From contig NZ_JAUZQF010000053.1 in NCBI RefSeq assembly GCF_030718205.1, positions 1 to 37,285 of the forward strand: DNA of 37,285 bases. The letters are read 5' to 3'. The stretch is from Nonomuraea turcica (GTDB lineage Bacteria > Actinomycetota > Actinomycetes > Streptosporangiales > Streptosporangiaceae). Positions within the stretch are counted from its first letter, which is position 1, and the number at the start of each line of letters is the position of its first letter. A program made the translations under genes and the position numbers. Below are positions 23,710-32,223 of this stretch, piece by piece. Under the pieces are notes generated by a model that made no database searches, was not told the origin of the DNA, and saw only the letters and a list, made by a program, of their open reading frames with translations.

Positions 23710-26373
23710 GTGCTGTACGGCAGGACGAGCGAGCAGGCGGCGATCAGGGACCTGGTCGACGCGGCGTGCGCCGGTCGGAGCGGCGGCCTCGTCGTGCGCG
23801 GCGAGCCGGGGATCGGCAAGTCCGCGCTGCTGGCGTGGGCCGGCGAGTACGCGGGCGGCGCGGGTCTGACGACGCTACGGGTCACCGGCGTCGAGGCGGA
23901 GGCCGATCTGGCGTTCGCGGGGCTGGTCCAGCTGGTCTGGCCGGTGCGGGACCGGCTCGACGCGCTGCCGGGGCCGCAGACGCGGACGCTACGCGCGGTG
24001 CTCGGCGACGGAGGGACGGGCGGAGGCGACAGGTTCCTGTCGGGGCTGGCCGTGCTGACACTGCTGGCGGAGGTGGCCAGCGACGGCCCGTTGCTGTGCC
24101 TGGTCGACGACGCGCAGTGGCTGGACCGGGCGAGCGCGGACGCACTGCTTTTCGCCGCGCGCCGGCTGGCTGCCGAAGGGGTGGCGATGCTGTTCGCCAC
24201 GCGGGAGGAGGGCTTTCCCGCGACGGGACTGCCGGAGCTACGGCCGTCGCGGCTGCCGCCGGAGGACGCCGCACGGTTGCTAGAGGATCGGGGGCTCACG
24301 CCTGCCTCGCGTGAGCAGGTGATCGAAGAGTCGGCGGGCAACCCGCTGGCGCTGATCGAGTTCGCCGCGGCGCGCCGGTACCACACCATCGCCGGGCCCA
24401 TGCCGGTGACCGACCGGGTGCTCGAGTCCTTCCGGTCGCGGATCGGGCAACTGCCGGAAAGGACCCGCCTGATGATGCTGACGGCCGCCGCCGAAGCGCG
24501 CGGCCACCTGCCGACGTTTCTGGGCGCCGCCGCCACGCTCGGAGTGGCCCTGGAGGACCTGGAAGAGGCCGAGAAGGCCGGGCTCGTCGAGGTCACCGCG
24601 AACGTCGTCACCTTCCGCCATCCCCTCATCAGCACTGCCGCCTACCAGGGGGCGCCGCTCGCGCGGCGAGTCGCCGTACACCAAGCGCTGGCGGAGGCTG
24701 CGACCGACGAGGACTGCCGTGCCCGCCATCTCGCCGCCGCCACCACCTCCGCCGACGAAGACGTAGCCGCGGAGATCGCCCGCGCCGCCGAGCGCGCCCG
24801 CGCCCGCACCGCGTACGCCGCCGCGACCGGCCTGTACGAGCAGGCCGCGAACCTCACCCCCGGCCTACGCGAGCGGGCGGACCGGCTGGGTGAGGCGGCC
24901 TCGCTCGCGCTGTCCGCCGGGCACGCCGCGCAGGCGGCACACCTGGCCGACCAAGCCGAGCAGCTGGTGGACGATCCCGGGTCGCTGGCCCGGCTGGCGC
25001 GCGTGCGCGCTGCCGTGGAGTTCGAGCTGGGTGAGCGGCGACGCGCCGCCCGGTTGCTGGTCGAACGGTCCGCCCACGCAGGCGTGGACTCGGCCGTGAC
25101 CATGCTGCGCACCAGCGCCGGATACGCGTGGTTCAGCGGTGACCGGGACTCCCTGCGGGACGCGGCCGGACGGCTACGCGCACTGGGCCGGACTGACCCG
25201 ATGGTGCTGGGGATGGCGCATCTCATGGAGGAGGACTACGCCCGCGGGCTGCCGCTGCTGGCGGAGTTCCTGGCGAATACGTCCCGCTCCATGACCAACT
25301 GGCTCAACGGCGCGGCGACGCCGTCCGCCGACATCACCATGACCTGGGCCACCTTCTGCGCCATGATTCTCGGCGACGACGCGACCGCTGCCGAGCTGGC
25401 CGAGGCTCAGGCGGCGCATTGCCGCCGTCACGGGCTCGTGGGCGCGCTGCCGCAGGTGCTGCAGGACCTGGCCGGTGTGCAGGTACAGGCCGGACGGCAC
25501 CGGGACGCCGAGGCATCCGTGGCCGAAGCCGTACGGATCGTCCGTGATACAGGGCTGCGGCAGCGGGTGGCGCGGCTGAACGCGGTCCTGGCCAGGGTCG
25601 CCGCCATCGAAGGGGACGAGGAGCGCTGCGTGCGCCTGGCGGGTAACGAACTCGACACCGGCGGCATGACGGGCCTCATTGCACTCAGCCTGCTCGATGT
25701 GGGGCTGGGCCGTTACGAGGCGGCACTGGACCGGCTGGAGACGGCCACGCGAGGGCCGCTGCGCCACGCCTCCGCGCTCGTCGCCGCAGGCGCCGACCAG
25801 GCCGAGGCCGCCATACGGCTGGGCGAGCCGACCCGGGCCGAGGAACCGTTGCGCCGGCTGGAGGCGTGGGCCCAGGCGGGGCGGCAGCCGTGGGCGCACG
25901 CGCTCACCGCTCGCGTCCGGGCCCTGCTGACCGACGACGAGGACGACTACCTTCGCGCTCTCCACGCCCACGAGAATGCGCACCGGCCGTTCGAACATGC
26001 ACGTACCCAACTGCTCTATGGCGAGTGGCTGCGCCGCGCCCGGCGACGCGGCGACGCGCGGGCGTCCCTGCGCTCCGCCTTGAGGACATTCGAGCGGCTC
26101 GGTGCGACGCCCTGGCTGAAACGGGCGCGCACCGAGCTCAAGGCGACCGGGGAGACGCTCGTCCCGGCCAAGCCGACCGCCGCCGACCCACGGGATCGGC
26201 TCACCTCTCAGGAGCTTCAGGTGGCCCGGCTGGCCGCGGACGGCGGCACCAGCCGGGAGATCGCCGCCCAGCTCTTCCTCAGCCCGCGTACCGTCGAGCA
26301 CCACCTCTACCGTGCCTTCCGCAAGCTCGGCATCCGCTCCCGCCGCGAGCTGTCCCGCCTCGACCTGACCTGA
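23710..26373 (+). CDS. LAL-type LuxR-family regulator
   Basis: Large ATP-binding LuxR regulator of about 887 aa. Walker A is GEPGIGKS at residues 31-38, Walker B is LCLVDDAQWLD near residue 135, a long helical (TPR-like) middle follows, and the final 60 residues are the LuxR helix-turn-helix: LTSQELQVARLAADGGTSRE, IAAQLFLSPRTVEHHLYRAF, RKLGIRSRRELSRLDL. The family usually activates adjacent metabolic or efflux genes. I prefer GTG 23710, preceded by ACAGGGGA, because the protein then opens LYGRTSEQ as its relatives do; ATG 23674 in the same frame would add 12 residues and lies right at a GGAGG. Divergent from the OYE-MFS pair. Confidence 0.88.
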   Translation: MLYGRTSEQAAIRDLVDAACAGRSGGLVVRGEPGIGKSALLAWAGEYAGGAGLTTLRVTGVEAEADLAFAGLVQLVWPVRDRLDALPGPQTRTLRAVLGDGGTGGGDRFLSGLAVLTLLAEVASDGPLLCLVDDAQWLDRASADALLFAARRLAAEGVAMLFATREEGFPATGLPELRPSRLPPEDAARLLEDRGLTPASREQVIEESAGNPLALIEFAAARRYHTIAGPMPVTDRVLESFRSRIGQLPERTRLMMLTAAAEARGHLPTFLGAAATLGVALEDLEEAEKAGLVEVTANVVTFRHPLISTAAYQGAPLARRVAVHQALAEAATDEDCRARHLAAATTSADEDVAAEIARAAERARARTAYAAATGLYEQAANLTPGLRERADRLGEAASLALSAGHAAQAAHLADQAEQLVDDPGSLARLARVRAAVEFELGERRRAARLLVERSAHAGVDSAVTMLRTSAGYAWFSGDRDSLRDAAGRLRALGRTDPMVLGMAHLMEEDYARGLPLLAEFLANTSRSMTNWLNGAATPSADITMTWATFCAMILGDDATAAELAEAQAAHCRRHGLVGALPQVLQDLAGVQVQAGRHRDAEASVAEAVRIVRDTGLRQRVARLNAVLARVAAIEGDEERCVRLAGNELDTGGMTGLIALSLLDVGLGRYEAALDRLETATRGPLRHASALVAAGADQAEAAIRLGEPTRAEEPLRRLEAWAQAGRQPWAHALTARVRALLTDDEDDYLRALHAHENAHRPFEHARTQLLYGEWLRRARRRGDARASLRSALRTFERLGATPWLKRARTELKATGETLVPAKPTAADPRDRLTSQELQVARLAADGGTSREIAAQLFLSPRTVEHHLYRAFRKLGIRSRRELSRLDLT

Positions 26374-26458
26374 ACCGCTCTGTCGCAAAGGGCGTTGCTT
26401 CACGCGTCCGGGCGGTCTCGGCAGGGTGCGGGAATCCGCGCCTCGATGTGCGCCCTGA

Positions 26459-26688
26459 TCAGGTCCGTATGTGGCATCGGGCCAGAGAGGCGAGCATTTG
26501 GGAGAGCTCGCGCAGACCCAGCCTGGCTTCCATGCCCATCAGGATCATCGCCACTCGCCGCATATACGCGGCGCCGTACCGGCGTTCACCGCCGCGATGC
26601 CTTTCCACGGCCAGGAGGGCGACACCCTCCCAGTGGCGCAGCACCAGCGTGGGCAGCCTGAACCTGTGGCGAGTTCGCCGATGGTCAT
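26459..26688 (-). pseudogene. MerR-family regulator, frameshifted
   Basis: From ATG 26688 the frame opens MTIGELATGSG, the start of a MerR helix-turn-helix. One base is then lost near 26655; the other frame continues LPTLVLRHWEGVALLAVERH, RGGERRYGAAYMRRVAMILM and GMEARLGLRELSQMLASLA. The combined reading is a standard MerR DNA-binding domain and dimer helix. The effector half is missing. Confidence 0.7.
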
Positions 26689-26775
26689 GGTCGACTTCAG
26701 GGGTGGTGTGCTCTTACCACAGAATCGTGGCGTGCGCGCCCGCGCCGACAATGGAGACGTACCCGACACCAGCAC

Positions 26776-26853
26776 GGGCGACAGGCCGCGCGCGATCGCG
26801 CGTACGACGATGTCGCGGTCGGTCAGCACCCCGAACAGCCGTCCGTCCTCCAA
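26776..26853 (-). pseudogene. CBS-domain fragment
   Basis: A short minus-strand stretch reads EDGRLFGVLTDRDIVVRAIA and RGLSP, the signature strand-helix of a CBS domain. Nothing upstream or downstream continues the domain pair. It is a scrap of a CBS-pair protein joined to the merR remnant. Confidence 0.6.
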
Positions 26854-27037
26854 CTACTTCCCGATGGTGACCGGCGGCGACGGAGACCCCGCCGACTTCG
26901 AGTTCCCGACCACGGCTTATGTGGGCTGACCCCCTCGACGGCCCCCCGCTCGGGTCCGTGTCACCAGCCGCAAAGTAACGCCGAGTAACTGCCGCTACTC
27001 TTTGTGACCGTACGCGGGTGGTGATCTCTGGGAGGCG

Positions 27038-27622
27038 TCAGGGCCCGACCAGGGTGGTGATCAGTTTGCGCGCTGCCGCTTTGGTCAACCGCCGCAGTGC
27101 CTGACCGGTCTTCTCGTCAGTTCCGCGCGGCGCGATCTCGGTTCCTTGGACCACGGCGTTGAACGCGGCATCGAATCGCTCGTGCCCTACCTTGCCGACC
27201 AGGGTGGTGAGGTACTTCAGTTGCTTGTCGGTGGCTGGCTCTGGCGCAGCTTTGGCTGGACGTTCGCGACGGGCCGCAGGGTCGCCAGCGGTTCTTTTGC
27301 GGTCTTTGGGCGCGGCCTGGCTCCGGTCGACGATGTGCACCGACTCGACCCAGCCCGTGCAGGGCTTGCCGGTGACGGCCTTCCAGAGGGCATCGGTGGT
27401 CAGTGCGGATTCGTCGACGTCCTCGGTCAGGCCCGGGCCGGTCAGGGCAACCCAGCCGGTGCCGGAGCGCACCACGGTGAATCCGGCCGGTTCGGCGTGC
27501 TCGGTGACCCAGTTCAGGCCGCACCCGCAGTGGGTGTCGTGGTAGCGGCGCCACTTCGAGCCGAGGGCCTCGTACACGAGCTTGTCGCCGTAGCGCTGGG
27601 TGTCGCGTGTGAATCCCGACAT
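27038..27622 (-). CDS. Unknown mobile-element-type protein
   Basis: Protein of 194 aa opening SGFTRDTQRYGDKLVYEALG, with SKWRRYHDTHCGCGLNWVTE suggestive of metal binding by His and Cys, then GFTVVRSGTGWVALTGPGLT, a charged linker, and a C-terminal module DKQLKYLTTLVGKVGHERFD to RRLTKAAARKLITTLVGP. That last kind of module occurs at the C-termini of phage and plasmid proteins. The precise function is unknown to me. ATG 27622 is the best start, though the frame is open well upstream and the ribosome site is weak. Its neighbour is an endonuclease VII-like remnant on the same strand. Confidence 0.6.
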   Translation of the reverse strand: MSGFTRDTQRYGDKLVYEALGSKWRRYHDTHCGCGLNWVTEHAEPAGFTVVRSGTGWVALTGPGLTEDVDESALTTDALWKAVTGKPCTGWVESVHIVDRSQAAPKDRKRTAGDPAARRERPAKAAPEPATDKQLKYLTTLVGKVGHERFDAAFNAVVQGTEIAPRGTDEKTGQALRRLTKAAARKLITTLVGP

Positions 27623-27735
27623 CACCGCAGCGTGCCACGAGCCGGCGACGCTTTCGCCCTGCGCGACCGATGCTGTGCCTTGCTCTGGCGCCACCTTGCC
27701 GTTCCTGGAGCACCGCGCCGTGATGCTTGAGCGCC

Positions 27736-28279
27736 TCACGCGCCGGATCGCCGGGGTTTGCGACTGATCGCGGCTCGGGGGTAGGTGAGGCCGAGGTGGG
27801 CGGCCGGCGGGTTGTTGAGGTAGTCGCCCCAGGCGCAGCCCAAGGAGTGGGGGCAGGTCTCCAGCCAGGTGTTGCAGTGCCGACACAGCAGCCCGCGGAC
27901 TTGGAGGTTGTCGGGGTTGTGGTCGACGAACACGCCGCTCGCGCTTCGGCAGACGTGGCAGGCGGGGCCCAGCGCCTCGATCAGGGCCCTGATGATCGGT
28001 CCCAGAACAGGCCCCTGGAAGGGAGGCCATCGTCCGTCGTCCTGGCGGACCGGGCACCGCTCGCGCCGTGACGAGAGCGGGGTCGGCCTCGGGGCCGAGG
28101 GCGAGCACCGCCCATCGCACGGTCCTGCTGCCGGGGTGGCCCTCCTGCGGCAGGGTGCCGGGGGGCGGGTTGATTCGATAGTGCTGTCCGTCCGCGCTCC
28201 ACCACTTGCACCATTGCTCGTGCGTGTCCCTTCCGGAAGAAGTTGGCGGAAAGAAGCGTGCTGACCGGCGGCACGACAC
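27736..28279 (-). pseudogene. Endonuclease VII-like protein, frameshifted
   Basis: The first frame reads THEQWCKWWSADGQHYRINP, PPGTLPQEGHPGSRTVRWAV and LALGPEADPALVTA. After a shift near 28065 the second gives RCPVRQDDGRWPPFQGPVLG, PIIRALIEALGPACHVCRSA, SGVFVDHNPDNLQVRGLLCR and HCNTWLETCPHSLGC. The HVC...DHN...RGLLCRHCN pattern is that of recombination endonuclease VII-like nucleases (zinc pairs C-x-x-C and C-x-x-C with the DH catalytic motif). It would cut branched DNA. The catalytic half is intact; the start (GTG 28279 at the earliest) is uncertain. Confidence 0.65.
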
Positions 28280-28371
28280 CTCTGTCCGAACGGGTTCGAG
28301 TGGAGTCGTTCAGGTCTTCCTGTCGATGAGGGCGTATTCCTGAAGGCCGACGGAGGATCGGGAGTGGAGCC

Positions 28372-28755
28372 TCACGGGGTTGTCGCGGCCCGCTCGGACT
28401 CGCTGCGGAGGATACAGAACTCGTTGCCCTCGGGGTCGGCGAGAACGGCCCAGCCCGTGCCCTCGGGGCCGCGGCGGTCGGCGACGAAGGTGGCGCCCAG
28501 CCTCAGTAAGCGGTCGACCTCCTCTTCGCGCGAGGTCTCCGGACGCAGGCAGAGGTGGAGTCGGTTCTTGATCGTCTTGGGCTCCGGCACTTGGTTGAAG
28601 TGCAGCAGCGGCCCCTCTGGTAGCAGAACCTGCGTCTCCTCATCTCCGGGCCTGTCCTCGGGATGCATGGGACAGCCGGTTACCTCGCTCCAGAACCGGG
28701 CGAGTTCGTAGGCGTCCGCACAATCGATCGCCACGTTCTGCACAACCGAGACCAT
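28372..28755 (-). CDS. VOC/glyoxalase-like protein
   Basis: Protein of 127 aa with the same architecture as the gene at 4682 but clearly diverged: MVSVVQNVAIDCADAYELAR, FWSEVTGCPM, PLLHFNQVPEPKTIKNRLHL, CLRPETSREEEVDRLLRLGA and WAVLADPEGNEFCILRSESE. The start is ATG 28755 where the family begins. It appears monocistronic and intact, standing between mobile remnants. Metal-dependent binding or detoxification is the family trend; the substrate is unknown. Confidence 0.83.
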   Translation of the reverse strand: MVSVVQNVAIDCADAYELARFWSEVTGCPMHPEDRPGDEETQVLLPEGPLLHFNQVPEPKTIKNRLHLCLRPETSREEEVDRLLRLGATFVADRRGPEGTGWAVLADPEGNEFCILRSESERAATTP

Positions 28756-28805
28756 GCAGACATTCTGCAACACCAAGATCGGAGCCGAAGGCGGAATCCG
28801 ACAAC

Positions 28806-29159
28806 TCAAGCTGAACACGGACACGAGCACCGACAACAACACGCGGACACCGACAGCGTGATCTGCAACCGACAGTGCGGCAGGGCTGGAGGAGGCGGCT
28901 TCTTCCGTCCACGCCACGTCTGGGCACAGAGGTATCGCGTGCCCAGACGCAGGTGGTAGCGGCCGTCGTCGCCGAGCACCGCGACCGCGGCGGTGAGCGC
29001 GGCGGATCCGGCGGGGACCCGGCAGGGTTGAGCCGCGCGCACGGCGACCAGCTCCGCCAGGGCCGCGGGGCCGTCGGTGCCGGCCTCCCAGGCCAGGCGG
29101 CGCAGCAGCGTGTCGCGACGATGCTGGGGGAAGTCGGCGGGCCCCAGCCAGGCGATCAC
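28806..29159 (-). CDS. Unknown ORF next to resolvase
   Basis: A 117-aa frame whose ATG overlaps the resolvase stop (29156-29159). Its first 80 residues (AWLGPADFPQHRRDTLLRRL, AWEAGTDGPAALAELVAVRA, AALTAAVAVLGDDGRYHLRL, GTRYLCAQTW) look like a genuine protein that accompanies a recombinase. The rest (a proline run, then Cys-rich sequence) reads as run-through into unrelated DNA, so the natural C-terminus is probably lost near 28915. Unknown function. Confidence 0.45.
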   Translation of the reverse strand: MIAWLGPADFPQHRRDTLLRRLAWEAGTDGPAALAELVAVRAAQPCRVPAGSAALTAAVAVLGDDGRYHLRLGTRYLCAQTWRGRKKPPPPALPHCRLQITLSVSACCCRCSCPCSA

Positions 29160-29629
29160 GGGGATGCCTGCGGGGTGGTGAGCTCGAGAGCGGCTGTGGC
29201 CTGGCCGGCGCGGAGCTGTTGCAGGTCGGGGATGTGGTTGTACAGCGTGCCCGGCGAGACGCCGAGCAGCCTGGCGATCGAGGTGATCGAGTTCTCAGGG
29301 TTGGGCAGCATGTCCCGTGCGGCGCGCAGCAGTTCGGCAGTGACGACGGTGGGCCGGCCGCCGGTGCGGCCGCGCGCCTTGGCGGCGGCCAGGCCCTCGC
29401 GGGTGCCGGCGACGATGAGTTCGCGGATGAACTCGGCCAGCGCGGCGAAGACGTGGAAGATGAGCCGGCCGCCGGGGGTGGTGGTGTCGAGGTTCTCGTG
29501 CAGGCTGGTGAAGCCGATCTCGCGCTTGCGCAGCTCGCCGACCATGGTGATGAGATCGGCCAGGGACCGGCCGTAGCGGTCGAGGGGCGCCTGCGGGCCG
29601 TCCTTTGCCGGAGCATCCCAACACCACTG
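29156..29629 (-). pseudogene. Serine resolvase/invertase, N-terminus missing
   Basis: The frame reads APLDRYGRSLADLITMVGEL, RKREIGFTSLHENLDTTTPG, GRLIFHVFAALAEFIRELIV and AGTREGLAAAKARGRTGGRP, then the Hin-like helix-turn-helix ENSITSIARLLGVSPGTLYN. This is a small serine recombinase from its LDRxGRS motif onward. The first 55-60 residues with the catalytic serine are gone, and a TGA at 29630-29632 closes the frame upstream. It cannot catalyse strand exchange alone; a shorter DNA-binding product from ATG 29545 is possible. Confidence 0.75.
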
Positions 29630-29711
29630 TCACTCTGTGTAGTCAGTCCGCTACTGTTGTGCATGAGGTGAGCGGTCGGCTGCTGGAGGGGGAGCCGGCT
29701 CGCGAAGGCGC

Positions 29712-29753
29712 GGGCGTCTGGGAACCTGGCTCACAAGGATGCTCCAGACGCCC
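29712..29753. terminator. 10-bp stem hairpin
   Basis: GGGCGTCTGG (29712-29721) and CCAGACGCCC (29744-29753) pair perfectly across a 22-base loop, nine bases downstream of the unknown gene ending at 29762 on the minus strand. A terminator is likely; a recombination-site role cannot be excluded beside a resolvase. Confidence 0.5.
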
Positions 29754-29761
29754 ATGTCCCC

Positions 29762-30040
29762 TCAGGCCAGCAGGCCCGGCGTTCCGGGCGCTTCCCAGGC
29801 CGTGAGCTGCCGCTCGGGGTCGCTCTCCTGCTGCCAGAACTGGTGGATCGCCTCGGCCAGAGCCTGCCGGTCCTGCTCGGGCAACTCCTGCAGCAGGACG
29901 GCCACCGGCTCGATCACCTGCATCGTGGCCGCGGGCGTGATGGCGTCGTCGTTGCTGAGGTCCAGCCTGATGACGACCTCGGTGAACAGCAGGCCCGCAG
30001 TCTGCCCGCAGCCGCGCGATGTCCGCAACCTCGGGCCCAA
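29762..30040 (-). CDS. Unknown 92-aa protein, possibly 5'-truncated
   Basis: The frame ends EVVIRLDLSNDDAITPAATM, QVIEPVAVLLQELPEQDRQA, LAEAIHQFWQQESDPERQLT and AWEAPGTPGLLA, a coherent acidic helical protein. The first 20 residues after the TTG at 30040 (GPRLRTSRGCGQTAGLLFTE) are unconvincing, so the true start may be lost or lie elsewhere. No family recognised. A hairpin follows its stop. Confidence 0.45.
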   Translation of the reverse strand: MGPRLRTSRGCGQTAGLLFTEVVIRLDLSNDDAITPAATMQVIEPVAVLLQELPEQDRQALAEAIHQFWQQESDPERQLTAWEAPGTPGLLA

Positions 30041-30091
30041 TGGCGCCCGCTGGAGCGCGCACCACCGACAGATGCGTCACAAGTGCGCGTT

Positions 30092-30865
30092 TTACGCGTT
30101 CGGGTCCCAGTCTGCGAGCTGCTCCATCGGCTCGGTGTCGCCGGTGGTCTCCAGGCCGTCGAGCGGGACGCGCTCGTAGAAGTAGAGGACCAGATCGCTC
30201 GCTGCGGCTCGCATCGCCATGTTGCCCGGCTCCGCGTCGGCGGCGAGGTCGTCGCAGCGGACGCCGTCGGCGTCGAGGGTCAAGCGCCAGGAGCGGCCCT
30301 CGGTCGTGTGCAGGTCGATGGTCGCCGACTTGAACGGCCAGGGGACGGTCGTCGCCGCGACGGTCGTCAGGAACTCGTCGACGCCCTCGACCGCGACGTC
30401 CGTCGGCAGCGGCTGTGCGGCCCCCTGGGTGAGCTGGGCGTCGTAGGTGTGGACGGCGATCTCCTGGATCTGGTGCCGGGCTACGGCTCCGCTGGTCTGC
30501 GGGGCCTGCGAGCGGCCCCACCAGGTCCAGCAGCCGCGGTCCGGGCCGGCCTCGCGCATCGCGTCGAGCATGAGCTCGGTCGACTCGGCGAGCCAGGCGT
30601 CCAGGGCTTCGCGATCGCGGGGCGCGGTCGGGGCGCCCTTCGGGTCCGTCCTCGCCGGGGGCTCAGCGTCCGGGCCCGCCGCGACGATGGCGGCCTGGCG
30701 GCGGCGGCCGTCGCCGAGGTGCTGCGCCAGTTCGCGCAGCGTCCAGTCCGGGCAGGTCGGGACCTGGACGTCAAGGTCGGGGGCGGACGTGATCGCGGCG
30801 CGGAACGCGGCCGAGCGGTCTTCGATCAGCCGCAGGACCTCGGGGAACTCCAAGATGTTTTGCAC
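30092..30865 (-). CDS. Maleylpyruvate isomerase-family (mycothiol-dependent type) protein
   Basis: Protein of 257 aa with the DinB-like metal-binding N-domain and an MDMPI C-terminal domain. The three expected metal ligands are visible: His49 in LRELAQHLG, and Glu135 and His139 in HQIQEIAVHTYDAQL. Upstream is VPTCPDWTLRELAQHLGDG, a family hallmark; the C-terminal domain has the strands SATIDLHTTEGRSWRLTLDA and ASDLVLYFYERVP. The family uses mycothiol as thiol cofactor in isomerisation or conjugation reactions; many members are of unknown substrate. The frame is complete, supporting an actinobacterial host. Confidence 0.86.
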   Translation of the reverse strand: MQNILEFPEVLRLIEDRSAAFRAAITSAPDLDVQVPTCPDWTLRELAQHLGDGRRRQAAIVAAGPDAEPPARTDPKGAPTAPRDREALDAWLAESTELMLDAMREAGPDRGCWTWWGRSQAPQTSGAVARHQIQEIAVHTYDAQLTQGAAQPLPTDVAVEGVDEFLTTVAATTVPWPFKSATIDLHTTEGRSWRLTLDADGVRCDDLAADAEPGNMAMRAAASDLVLYFYERVPLDGLETTGDTEPMEQLADWDPNA

Positions 30866-30963
30866 GTCGGTTGTGTATCACGGCGCTCCGGCCGCCACGG
30901 CATCCGACCTGCCCAACATGCCGTACGGACCCCCAGATACTGTGCGTCAAGTAGCCGCCCACA

Positions 30964-31161
30964 CTACTTAAAGTACTTGCCGAACGACTGAGAGTCACCA
31001 AAGATAACTCGCGAGGTGGTCCCGAGCTGGCCGTGCACCCCGTTCACCGGCTCGTGCAGCACCAGGCCCCGCAGCCACTTTGGCATCTGCGGCGGGTCGG
31101 AGATCAGCTGGACCACCTTCTCGCGGGGCAGGTCTCTCTCGATCGAGGTGGTGTACTTCAT
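30964..31161 (-). pseudogene. SRPBCC-domain N-terminal fragment
   Basis: From ATG 31161 the frame reads MKYTTSIERDLPREKVVQLI, SDPPQMPKWLRGLVLHEPVN and GVHGQLGTTSRVIFGDS, the opening third of an SRPBCC protein of about 150 aa, then stops after ten unrelated residues. Its ATG overlaps the stop of the preceding remnant, so the two formed a coupled pair. Confidence 0.65.
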
Positions 31162-31438
31162 CGCTCGTTGCCTCCGGGGACGTAGAACGCGGTGGTGGCC
31201 TTGACCGCGGCCGCCACGTGATCCGGATCGCCGCCGGCGGCCAGGTGAGCTTCGCCCCATGCCACAGCGCTACGCCTGGCGAACTCGCGGCCCGCGGGCG
31301 AGGTCTGGAACTCTTCGTGATCGGGGGCCTCGCCGTCGGCTAGGAACCGGGCCAGGGGCACCCGGGCCGTGTTCGAGCTGCCCACCCCGAGCAGGCATGC
31401 TGCAGGACGCTCAGGCCGAGTTCGGCCCAGTCGAGGCG
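31158..31438 (-). pseudogene. Unknown protein C-terminal remnant, frameshifted
   Basis: Two frames join near 31390: LDWAELGLSVLQHAC, then LLGVGSSNTARVPLARFLAD, HEEFQTSPAGREFARRSAVA, WGEAHLAAGGDPDHVAAAVK and TTAFYVPGGNER. I do not recognise the family. An upstream TGA and the frameshift show that only the end of the gene is left. It preceded the SRPBCC gene in a coupled pair. Confidence 0.45.
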
Positions 31439-31600
31439 TCAGCCGCCGCTGTGGTGGCGGCGGACGCGATCACCCTGCGAGGCCGCTACATCTCGTGCAT
31501 TGGCGGGGGCGTCACAGCTAGGTCGCGGCGCTGACAGGACAGCACCGGTTGTGTTGTGGGGGGTACGCGCGGCTCAGGTCTAGCTCTAGGGACCGATGCG

Positions 31601-31801
31601 TCAGGAGGCGATGTCGATCGCCTGAGCGGGGGTTGCAGGGATGAGTGCAGGGTCGTCGATGCCAAGTGAGCTGAGGATGGCGGCTCGGCCGACGCGGTAG
31701 GTGTTACCGACTCGAAGGACTGGACAGGGGAACGTGCCGTTGCGTGCGAGTTCGTGGGCCTTGGTTCTACCGATGCCGAAGGCCCTCCCCGCTGTGGGGA
31801 G
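31601..31801 (-). pseudogene. Excisionase-like helix-turn-helix protein, 5'-truncated
   Basis: The frame reads LPTAGRAFGIGRTKAHELAR, NGTFPCPVLRVGNTYRVGRA and AILSSLGIDDP, a MerR-like/AlpA-type winged helix found in excisionases encoded just upstream of integrases. The natural start is lost: upstream of LPTAG the sequence becomes the opposite-strand integrase fragment. Only about 60 residues remain. Confidence 0.6.
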
Positions 31802-32221
31802 ACGTGGGTAGAGACCGGCCGCATCTTCACGAAGGAGAACGGCGCGGAGTTGAAGCCGGATTGGGTGAGTGAGCATTTCGAGCGGTTGACGTTCGCGGCG
31901 GGCCTCCCGCCGATCCGGCTGCACGACCTTCGCCACGGCGCGGCCACATTGTCGTTGGCGGCGGGGAACGACATGAAGACGACGTCGCAAATGCTGCGGC
32001 ACAGTTCCCTGTCGATCACTGCCGACTTGTATACGACGGTGCTGCCGGAAGTGGCCCGGGAGGCGGCGGAGGCGAGCGTCAGGCTGGTGCCGCGGACCGT
32101 TCAGCTGGAGGGCGAGTCCGCGACCGGCGGTCTCATTTCGGTCTCACCTAGGCGATCATCGCGGCCCACGGATTCAGGCAGATCAAGGAATCCGCAGGTG
32201 GAGACTGCGGCGAAAGAGTAG
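31802..32221 (+). pseudogene. Tyrosine integrase C-terminal fragment
   Basis: The frame opens without a start at TWVETGRIFTKENGAELKPD and continues WVSEHFERLTFAAGLPPIRL, HDLRHGAATLSLAAGNDMKT, TSQMLRHSSLSITADLYTTV and LPEVAREAAEASVRLV. The catalytic set of the C-terminal half is complete: H-x-x-R in HDLRHG, the second His in LRHSS and the nucleophile Tyr in DLYT. The N-terminal DNA-binding domain and first catalytic Arg are missing. The stop at 32221 is the last coding base before an IS481 copy, beyond which lies the tRNA-type attachment sequence. Confidence 0.75.
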
Positions 32222-32223
32222 GG

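Noticed and set aside
26471..26929. 152-aa plus-strand frame ending DPADFEFPTTAYVG
   Set aside because: It runs antisense to clear merR and CBS remnants and has no start signal; only the last 25 residues look protein-like, too little to call.
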